Shown: positions 58,775 through 64,000 of the stretch, in pieces
Layout: each line of letters opens with the position of its first letter
Numbering within the stretch: position 1 is the first letter of the stretch
Assembly: GCA_030651135.1 (NCBI GenBank)
Contig: JAUSCS010000010.1
Span: forward strand, 62,001 to 126,000
Reading direction: 5' to 3'
DNA from: Candidatus Woesearchaeota archaeon
Lineage (GTDB): Archaea > Nanobdellota > Nanobdellia > Woesearchaeales > JACPBO01
Length of the DNA stretch: 64,000 nt
Notes under the pieces: generated by a model
The model's database searches: none
Told to the model about the DNA's origin: nothing
What the model saw: the letters and a program-made list of their open reading frames with translations, nothing else
Program-made: the position numbers and the translations under genes

Positions 58775-59155
58775 TTAAGAAATCAGCACAGCATCAACTG
58801 ATCCACTCTGCCCTGGCCTTGATGTGATCCTTGCCTTGCCTGCTTCTGTGTCTATGATCGTTCCTTTTGTCATTATATTTCTTCTGACATAGTGCCTGTT
58901 GGCAGGGTTCTCCGTTATAGTTTTTATCTTTGCTTTAACGTATTTTTTTGTTTTCGGATCATACACATTGGCGACGTCTGTCGAAAGAAGCCTTTGCTTT
59001 ATCATTCCACCCATAGCTCTGACTAGTCTTTTCCTTAATTCACCTAATTTCGTCAAAGAAGGCTCTCTAGCTAGCTCATTCAGCTTTTTCTTTCTGTAAT
59101 CCTTGATTCTTCCGCCGCTCGCTTTTGTATTCGATCTGGATTGTGTCAATGCCAT
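58775..59155 (-). CDS. rps8e: 30S ribosomal protein S8e
   Basis: 126 residues, typical archaeal S8e length. N-terminal basic segment RSNTKASGGRIKDYRKKK, central YDPKTKKYVKAKIKTITENPANRHYVRRNIMTKGTI, C-terminal GKARITSRPGQSGSVDAVLI. Single gene with its own promoter (TTTATAAATAAG, minus strand) about 20 bases upstream. Confidence 0.96.
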   Translation of the reverse strand: MALTQSRSNTKASGGRIKDYRKKKLNELAREPSLTKLGELRKRLVRAMGGMIKQRLLSTDVANVYDPKTKKYVKAKIKTITENPANRHYVRRNIMTKGTIIDTEAGKARITSRPGQSGSVDAVLIS

Positions 59156-59210
59156 AAGCTGAGAAAAAGCGCCTTATTTATAAAGTTTTGGATTTATTTT
59201 TTGATTACTT

Positions 59211-59621
59211 TTGACAAGTTACAGATTGGAAAATTTTAAAAAGCCAACAGTATTTCTGTGTCTGATGAACGATATGTACAACTGCATCAGGCTCGTGTAT
59301 AAAGCAAAGGATTTTGAAGATACTATGACTTTTCACAGAGAAGCAAAAGAGCATTTGGTTAAAGAAGGCAAACAAGCCAGTAAGGGCTTTGTTGGCAAGG
59401 GGCGTAAGTCAGAAATAATGTTCAGGCCATTGAATGATGCTTATTGCTATCATAATGCCACTGTGACTTTAAGTGAAGTCAGGTATGATAAAAAAATCTG
59501 CCCTTCTCTCGAATTTATAGCCAAAGAAGGCTTTCAGAATGCACTAATGCCTACAGTTGAACATTTTATAGATGTGATGGATAAAAAGAAAGGCAAATAT
59601 TATATAAAAAGAGTCAGCTAA
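59211..59621 (+). CDS. Hypothetical protein
   Basis: 136 residues if TTG 59211 is the start; the first ATG is 59265, which would give 118 residues. The TATA-like TTATTTATAAAG at 59170-59181 fits a start near 59211. No family recognised. The C-terminal part has EIMFRPLNDAYCYHNATVTL and a helical TVEHFIDVMDKKKG. Eight bases before the next gene. Confidence 0.55.
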   Translation: MTSYRLENFKKPTVFLCLMNDMYNCIRLVYKAKDFEDTMTFHREAKEHLVKEGKQASKGFVGKGRKSEIMFRPLNDAYCYHNATVTLSEVRYDKKICPSLEFIAKEGFQNALMPTVEHFIDVMDKKKGKYYIKRVS

Positions 59622-59629
59622 CTAATTCT

Positions 59630-60172
59630 ATGATCAAAGCATTAGTAACGCTCGGACATCATTATGGCGAACTGGATTGGGGCAGATTTGTTATGGACGA
59701 GTACATTAAAAGAAACCTCAAGGGCAATAGGAGCATAGATTTCTACGAGATTCAGAACAGCAATGTCAAAACAGGAATATGGTGCAATAAGTCTTGGCGT
59801 GAAGTTAAAAGAAAAGTCAAAGAAGAGGAGTTGTTGATAGACATTCATTGCGGTTTCATTGATCACACTAGCGATAAACTAAGTCATTTATCCAAGGAGT
59901 ATCACGGTGTGGAGGATCATCTTGTTGAAAGAGTAAAATGTTCGGATCATGTCGAGGCCAGTAAATGGAATCCTAAAGATGGGAGGAACATTGGCATTCC
60001 TTATACCTTAATCGATGCTTTTTTCTTTAAAAATGGGTTGTATATGGGCAGAGGCCTGAACAATACAGATTATTCAGAGCTAATAAAAATAGTTTCAGAA
60101 GAAGATCGTCAGAAATTATTGGGAGAAACTTTGACTTTGATCAATAAGATATATGACACGCATCAGAATTAA
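59630..60172 (+). CDS. Predicted M14/AstE-like zinc hydrolase
   Basis: 180 residues. VTLGHHYGELDWGRF holds an H11-x-x-E14 pair and LLIDIHCGFIDH gives His73 after an Asp, the same H-x-x-E...H zinc triad as the M14 carboxypeptidase and succinylglutamate desuccinylase families. Shorter than those enzymes (about 300 residues), so the C-terminal part is reduced. Substrate unknown; removal of a small acyl or amino-acid group is a fair guess. Coupled to the unknown gene upstream. Confidence 0.6.
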   Translation: MIKALVTLGHHYGELDWGRFVMDEYIKRNLKGNRSIDFYEIQNSNVKTGIWCNKSWREVKRKVKEEELLIDIHCGFIDHTSDKLSHLSKEYHGVEDHLVERVKCSDHVEASKWNPKDGRNIGIPYTLIDAFFFKNGLYMGRGLNNTDYSELIKIVSEEDRQKLLGETLTLINKIYDTHQN

Positions 60173-60696
60173 TTTTTATTCTCTATAACTTCAATCAGGC
60201 ATCTGCATGGCAGCTTTCTCTTCGCCCTTGACAGTGCCTCTTTCCCCAATTTAAGATTCTGCTTGTCTGTTTTCAGAGTAAATAAGATCTTCCCTTTCTT
60301 AACCTGCGCAGCTATGCCGATGGGCTTTCCAAATGGCCTTGCCATTCCCTGGCTCATCCTGTCTGCTCCTGCTCCTGATGCAAGAGGATTTTCCCTTAAA
60401 ATATGGTGAGGATACATCCTTATCTGGTAGAAATAGCCGCTTTTTCCCAGAGCTTCTTCAAGGATCTTGTTTGAAGATGCCCTTGCGCTTTCAATTGCAT
60501 TATGCCTTATCTGGAGAGCATCCTTTGTGATTAAGTTCATTGTAAGCTGGAATTTCTTGCTTACATCACCCATATTATATTTTACAACCTTGCTTGTAGG
60601 TGCGGATCTGACATAAGACAGCTTCCTATATTTGCTCTTTCTTGTGTAAGGCCTTTCCAAAAACCTGTATGATACGCCTTTTCTTAGCTTTGCCAT
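60169..60696 (-). CDS. rpl10e: 50S ribosomal protein L10e (L16 family)
   Basis: 175 residues, full length. MAKLRKGVSYRFLERPYTRKSK, SARASSNKILEEALGKSGYFYQIRMYPHHILREN, the tRNA-contact loop GADRMSQGMARPFGKPIGIAAQV, and a C-terminal KRKLPCRCLIEVIE. Promoter CCAAAACATTTAAAAAC lies at 60718-60734 (minus strand), the general core promoter form here. Its stop overlaps the 3' end of the convergent hydrolase gene by four bases. Confidence 0.96.
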   Translation of the reverse strand: MAKLRKGVSYRFLERPYTRKSKYRKLSYVRSAPTSKVVKYNMGDVSKKFQLTMNLITKDALQIRHNAIESARASSNKILEEALGKSGYFYQIRMYPHHILRENPLASGAGADRMSQGMARPFGKPIGIAAQVKKGKILFTLKTDKQNLKLGKEALSRAKRKLPCRCLIEVIENKN

Positions 60697-60846
60697 AATA
60701 AAAGAGATTTGGGAGTTGTTTTTAAATGTTTTGGATTTGAGTCCGATTTTCAGATAATTTTATAAACAGGCTGTTATTTTCTCCTTATTGAGAAATGTGA
60801 GGAGTTGCTTCCTTGAATCTCTTAAACAAAAATAATGGAGGCTTAA

Positions 60847-61422
60847 ATGGGAACTTACAAATATCTGAGGCAGTTGTGGAAAAAACCAACTGACGAATTA
60901 AAAATAATTCTAAGGCAAAGGCTTAATCAGTTCAGGGATGAGCCAGTTACAATCAGGATTGAGCATCCTACAAGGCTTGACAGGGCAAGATCTCTCGGAT
61001 ATAAAGCAAAGCCGGGATTTATAATTGTAAGGCAGAGTGTTATGCGGCATAAAAGGCAAATGCCAAAGACAAGGCATCCAAGAAGGCCAAAGCATTCTTC
61101 GGTAAGAAAAGATTTGGCAATGTCTTACCAATGGGTTGCAGAGCAGCGAGCAGTCAAGAAATATCCTAATTGCGAAGTTCTTAATTCATACTTTGTAGCG
61201 AAAGACGGCATGCATTATTGGTATGAAGTTATTTTGGTTGACAGGGCTCATCCGCAGATAGCGGCTGATGACAGAATTAAGTGGATCATTAACCAGCGAG
61301 GCAGGGTTTTCCGCGGACTTACAGCATCTGGCAAGAGAAGCAGGGGCTTATTAACCAATAAAGGCAAGGGCGCTGAAAAGATGAGGCCTAGCTTGAGAGC
61401 GCATGACAGAAGGGCGCATTAA
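60847..61422 (+). CDS. rpl15e: 50S ribosomal protein L15e
   Basis: 191 residues. Family signatures MGTYKYLRQLWKKP, RARSLGYKAKPGFIIVRQSV, the basic KRQMPKTRHPRRPKHSSVRKD, and the C-terminal GLTASGKRSRGLLTNKGKG. GGAGGCTTAAATG gives a strong ribosome binding site. Followed four bases later by the palindromic element 61426-61622, which may form the 3' end of its mRNA. Confidence 0.96.
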   Translation: MGTYKYLRQLWKKPTDELKIILRQRLNQFRDEPVTIRIEHPTRLDRARSLGYKAKPGFIIVRQSVMRHKRQMPKTRHPRRPKHSSVRKDLAMSYQWVAEQRAVKKYPNCEVLNSYFVAKDGMHYWYEVILVDRAHPQIAADDRIKWIINQRGRVFRGLTASGKRSRGLLTNKGKGAEKMRPSLRAHDRRAH

Positions 61423-61425
61423 AAA

Positions 61426-61622
61426 TGTCAGAATTTTCCATCCAGTCTTTGACTGGTGGCAGAAAGCCAACCTTTTTTGTATGTGGAAAATTCTGAGCAT
61501 GCTCAAATGTCAAAAATGTTTGCATTTTTGAGCAAATTGGAAATGTGAACATTTCCAATTAACCACATGATGCGGTGGAACGTAGCAACATGCCGCCTAT
61601 TTATGATTAGTGGTTTTTGACA
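61426..61622 (+). repeat. Structured palindromic element, copy 2 (behind rpl15e)
   Basis: 197 bases bounded by TGTCA and TGACA. Perfect stems: TCAGAATTTTCCA (61428-61440) with TGGAAAATTCTGA (61484-61496), enclosing CCAGTC-TTT-GACTGG (61442-61456) and TGGC-AGAAA-GCCA; TGCTCAAA with the 3' part of CATTTTTGAGCA (61500-61534); AATTGGAAATGT with ACATTTCCAATT (61535-61560); AACCAC with GTGGTT (61561-61615) enclosing GCGG/CCGC. The last 62 bases match copy 1 (reverse strand) at 49 positions. Compared with copy 1 it has an extra 66 bases holding two hairpins. Confidence 0.7.
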
Positions 61623-61653
61623 GAAAAATTTAAATATTTGAATAACAAAAGAA

Positions 61654-61842
61654 ATGACTATGGTAAGCCTATATTGCAAAAAGTGCGGATACAGAATGGA
61701 CAAGGAAAAGGTTCCAGAGAGATGCCCTTATTGCGGTAAATTAGGAACAATGGCAAGGGTCAGGTCTGCGCAGGATCTTCTCAATGAGGCAGTAGATGAA
61801 GGAGAATTCTTTGAGATGGAAAGGCAGCAAAGAAAAATATAA
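61654..61842 (+). CDS. Small zinc-ribbon protein
   Basis: 62 residues (60 if the second ATG at 61660 is used). CKKC at 8-11 and CPYC at 24-27 form a compact zinc ribbon, followed by a charged helix with EAVDEGEFFEMERQQRKI. TTTAAATATTTG lies about 25 bases upstream. Possibly a ribosome or polymerase accessory protein, given its ribosomal neighbour. Confidence 0.75.
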   Translation: MTMVSLYCKKCGYRMDKEKVPERCPYCGKLGTMARVRSAQDLLNEAVDEGEFFEMERQQRKI

Positions 61843-61873
61843 GTTTATATAGCAGTTCTTTCTTTTTTTGGCT

Positions 61874-62275
61874 ATGAAGCACGGCGTTGATTTCATTGGC
61901 GTTGGAGTTGGCGTGATCATTGTTAAAAACAACAATGTCCTTCTTATGCTCAGAAAAACGCCAAGCGAGTGGAGCATTCCCGGCGGAAAAGTGGAATTGA
62001 ACGAGAAGTCAGAAGATACAGCAATCAGGGAAATAAAAGAGGAGCTCGGAATTGATATAAAAATCAAAAAATTCCTTACACTTACTGAAACTTTCAGCAA
62101 CAAAATGCACTGGATCTCAATAGTTTACATTGCAGACATTGCAAAAGGCGATCCAAGAATAATGGAGCCAGAAGAGCATTTGGCTGTCAAGTGGTTTTCA
62201 TTGGATGATCTTCCTAAAAATCATTTTCTTCCTTCAAAACTGGCAATAGAGTTTTATAAAAAGAACAGAAAATAA
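61874..62275 (+). CDS. NUDIX hydrolase
   Basis: About 133 residues from ATG 61874. Nudix box GGKVELNEKSEDTAIREIKE followed by ELGI, with all catalytic Glu and Arg residues, after a leading strand VDFIGVGVGVIIVKNNNVLLML. Probably cleaves a nucleoside diphosphate linked to another group; the substrate is not visible from sequence. TTTATATAG lies about 25 bases upstream. Confidence 0.93.
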   Translation: MKHGVDFIGVGVGVIIVKNNNVLLMLRKTPSEWSIPGGKVELNEKSEDTAIREIKEELGIDIKIKKFLTLTETFSNKMHWISIVYIADIAKGDPRIMEPEEHLAVKWFSLDDLPKNHFLPSKLAIEFYKKNRK

Positions 62276-62313
62276 ACGAAAACTTTATAACCCATTCCAT
62301 TTTCCCTCTTTTC

Positions 62314-62952
62314 ATGGGGATCAAAGCAGTAATATTCGACTTTTGGGGAACTTTGGTTGAGAACGGAGTAGAGCCAAGCCCGATAAGGCAGGCAAAGTTC
62401 ATTCTCTGGCTCAAGATGCCGTTTCAGGACTTTGTAGAGAAGTTTGAAAGGGTTTTCATGACTAAGAAATATGAGTCTTTGATGCAGGCATTTGAGGCAG
62501 TATGCAGTGAATTCCAGATTCCGGCAAAGGATTACCAGATTGAGAACTGCGTTGGAATGTGGAACAAGAACAGATTATTGGCAAAGCCTTTTGAGGAAAC
62601 GATTCAGGTTCTTGAGGAATTAAAGAAAAAGCACAAATTAGTTTTATTATGCAATACAGACGGCTTTTCAGTTGAGCCTATTCTTGAAAAGTTTGATATG
62701 AAGAAATATTTTGATATAATCTCTTTGTCTTATGAAACAGGATTATTGAAGACAGATGTGCAGTCATTTGAGGCAATACTTGAAAAATTAAAGCTGGAAA
62801 AAGAAGAAGTTGTAATGGTGGGCGACAGCATGGAATCTGATATTCTGGCAGCTCAGAAAGCAGGTATAAAGGGTATCCTTGTTGACAGAAGGGGCATGAG
62901 AGAATACGCGGATAAGATAAAGAATTTAACTGAATTAAAAGATAAGATATGA
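62314..62952 (+). CDS. HAD-superfamily hydrolase (COG1011 group)
   Basis: 212 residues. Motif I FDFWGTL with nucleophile Asp and a Trp at the second Asp position, as in many archaeal COG1011 members; motif II CNTDGF near 110, motif III Lys in GLLKTD, motif IV MVGDSMESDILAAQKAG near 168-184. Small-molecule phosphatase of unknown substrate. Single gene with an AACTTTATAACCC promoter about 25 bases upstream. Confidence 0.88.
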   Translation: MGIKAVIFDFWGTLVENGVEPSPIRQAKFILWLKMPFQDFVEKFERVFMTKKYESLMQAFEAVCSEFQIPAKDYQIENCVGMWNKNRLLAKPFEETIQVLEELKKKHKLVLLCNTDGFSVEPILEKFDMKKYFDIISLSYETGLLKTDVQSFEAILEKLKLEKEEVVMVGDSMESDILAAQKAGIKGILVDRRGMREYADKIKNLTELKDKI

Positions 62953-62955
62953 TGC

Positions 62956-63549
62956 CTATTTCTTCTTTTTCTTAAAAACCTTGTTTATCTCGTCTTTCAT
63001 TGCAAATCCTATTGCTATGCCGAATGATATTGCTATTGTAAGACCAATTGTATAAAGCAGAACCCTGAATATCTCAAAAAAGGCAGTTGTTTTTATCTCA
63101 ACATACTCTAAAACAGTAAGTATTGTTGCAATGATTATTATCGCCTGCACAAAGAACGAAGCCAGGTATGAATAATTGTAATTGAAATTTTCTATTGCCT
63201 TTCCAATTATCCTGGCCAAAATAATGCCTGTCAAAAATATGAGGGTTATTGCAAATAGTTTTGGCAGAAGATAGATCATATAGCCAGATAAAGACAATAT
63301 AAATGAATTCTCTTTAATCTGCCCTAATCCGTAAGATAAAAAAACCAAAAATACAAAAACCATGAGCACCATCTTGAGCAGATTTAAGAAATCACCCAGA
63401 TTTTTTGCTGCAAAAGAGATGCGGTTTTTTGACCATTTGTAAAACTTTTTCTTCACATATTTCTCCATGAACACCTTTATCAGATAGGCCAAGGCTGTTC
63501 CTAATACGATCAAGGCAATCGAATAAAGTATTTCATACATATTGTTCAC
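62956..63549 (-). CDS. MscS-type transmembrane helix protein
   Basis: 197 residues with five hydrophobic helices. The last one, LTIAISFGIAIGFAMKDEINKVF, and the helix FAITLIFLTGIILARIIGK resemble the conserved TM helix family (PF05552) related to mechanosensitive channels. Unlike MscS it has no C-terminal beta domain. Ends in a poly-Lys tail. GGTGAAC precedes the ATG. Confidence 0.75.
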   Translation of the reverse strand: MNNMYEILYSIALIVLGTALAYLIKVFMEKYVKKKFYKWSKNRISFAAKNLGDFLNLLKMVLMVFVFLVFLSYGLGQIKENSFILSLSGYMIYLLPKLFAITLIFLTGIILARIIGKAIENFNYNYSYLASFFVQAIIIIATILTVLEYVEIKTTAFFEIFRVLLYTIGLTIAISFGIAIGFAMKDEINKVFKKKKK

Positions 63550-63589
63550 CTATAAATTGTAATTTTGGGGCGTATATAAATTTTGCGTT

Positions 63590-63603
63590 AAATTTATATA
63601 ATC
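63590..63603 (+). promoter_or_regulatory. Promoter of the glycosyltransferase gene
   Basis: AAATTTATATAATC, 20-33 bases upstream of the GTG at 63623, the spacing expected for a leaderless archaeal transcript. Confidence 0.45.
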
Positions 63604-63622
63604 TTAGCTTTTCTTATTCATT

Positions 63623-64000
63623 GTGAAAGGAAAAAACATTTTTGGGGTGGTCAATGAAATCCTGCAAAGCTTGTACAGCGTATTCCATAAAGATTTTGTT
63701 AGTGTAATTATCCCTGCTTACAATGAAGAAAAGACCATTCGTAAAGTCATCGAAACAGTCAAAAAATCCAAAGTCAATGAAATAATCATAGTTGATGATG
63801 GAAGCAAGGACAAAACCTATGAAAAAGCAAAGCTTAGCGGAGTTAAGGTAATCAAGCATAAAAGGAATGTGGGTAAAGGCATGGCAATGCGTACCGGAGT
63901 TGAAAATGCAAAAGGAAACATAATTGTTTTTGTTGATGCTGATATTGAATCATTGACTCCTCAAAAAGTAAATATGCTGATAGATCCTATCCTGAAAAAT
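63623..64000 (+). CDS. Glycosyltransferase family 2, N-terminal part (cut by window edge)
   Basis: 126 codons are visible from GTG 63623. GT-A fold: SVIIPAYNEEKTIRKVIETV near residues 27-46, IIVDDGSKDKT near 54-64 with the nucleotide-sugar-binding Asp pair, HKRNVGKGMAMRTGVENAKG near 78-97, and the metal-binding DAD motif in FVDADIESL near 103-111. Resembles dolichol-phosphate mannosyl/glucosyltransferases, which supply sugar for N-glycosylation of surface proteins such as those encoded in this window. The rest lies outside. GTG starting at the leaderless position is favoured over later starts. Confidence 0.85.
   Translation, partial: MKGKNIFGVVNEILQSLYSVFHKDFVSVIIPAYNEEKTIRKVIETVKKSKVNEIIIVDDGSKDKTYEKAKLSGVKVIKHKRNVGKGMAMRTGVENAKGNIIVFVDADIESLTPQKVNMLIDPILKN

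Noticed and set aside
61426-61622. Box C/D or H/ACA guide RNA
   Set aside because: ATGATGC only partly fits a C box, no D box is placed opposite, and the hairpins do not have the ANANNA/ACA pattern.

Overview
The window is chromosomal DNA of an AT-rich archaeon, most plausibly a small-genome DPANN lineage of the Woesearchaeota/Pacearchaeota type. The archaeal call rests on aIF2-gamma, S6e, S8e, L10e, L15e, aIF1A, aIF5A, a Dph2 homologue, phosphoglucose/phosphomannose isomerase, a four-subunit pyruvate:ferredoxin oxidoreductase and an MCM-type ATPase. Many genes carry BRE/TATA promoters of the form (A/C)AACATTTAAAAAC close to the start codon, and others have GGTGA-type ribosome binding sites. 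The DPANN placement is inference. I found no tRNA, rRNA, CRISPR array, prophage or intact transposase.

Layout. 1-2.9 kb: aIF2-gamma (cut by the edge), S6e, a membrane protein and thioredoxin reductase. 2.9-5 kb: two unknown genes and a Bat-type HTH_10 regulator. 5-8 kb: the PorGDAB operon. 8.1-16 kb: accessory genes (CPBP protease, lipoprotein, a giant beta-helix surface protein and a membrane-tethered winged-helix regulator). 16.3-21.6 kb: RNA m5C methyltransferase, a Fic/RHH toxin-antitoxin pair, three tandem paralogues of unknown function, a PHP enzyme and a YchF-like GTPase. 21.6-25.8 kb: a zinc-ribbon/DUF2073/Era-like GTPase operon, an MCM-like ATPase, a PIN/AbrB pair and aIF5A. 26.1-32.3 kb: a sugar-phosphate operon (class II aldolase, RpiB, RPE, split transketolase) carrying DinD, HD and membrane genes. 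32.4-36 kb: an oxygen/NO defence block (glutaredoxin, SOD, ArsR regulator, two hemerythrin proteins). 36-45.3 kb: PGI/PMI, an acidic microprotein, a methyltransferase, a permease-methyltransferase fusion, a short Dph2, a TIM-barrel protein and a U32 enzyme. 45.3-50.5 kb: a secreted subtilase, SppA and an RDD protein. 50.6-64 kb: aIF1A, LspA, an endonuclease III relative, a SWIM zinc-finger gene, S8e, L10e, L15e, small zinc-ribbon, NUDIX and HAD proteins, an MscS-like helix protein and a glycosyltransferase cut by the edge.

How the genes fit together. Glycolytic and non-oxidative pentose-phosphate enzymes feed pyruvate to POR. trxB and the por operon share an almost identical promoter block, and the HTH_10 regulator is divergent from por. 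Surface biology is prominent: two giant secreted proteins, SppA, LspA and a lipoprotein with a lipobox. Oxygen stress genes sit beside an ArsR gene with a perfect palindromic operator.

Most unusual observations. (1) A structured palindromic element occurs twice, as 61426-61622 behind rpl15e and, in opposite orientation, as about 35405-35545 inside the 5' coding part of a hemerythrin gene. A 62-nt part aligns without gaps at 49 of 62 positions, and one hairpin stem shows a compensatory change. (2) aIF5A has threonine where the hypusine lysine should be, and Dph2 lacks its first domain, so two translation-factor modification routes look altered. (3) An amino-acid permease is fused to a SAM methyltransferase. 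(4) An MCM-like ATPase lacks the N-terminal DNA-binding half. (5) Three tandem paralogues of unknown function lie together. (6) A GC-rich structured island lies between aIF5A and fba.
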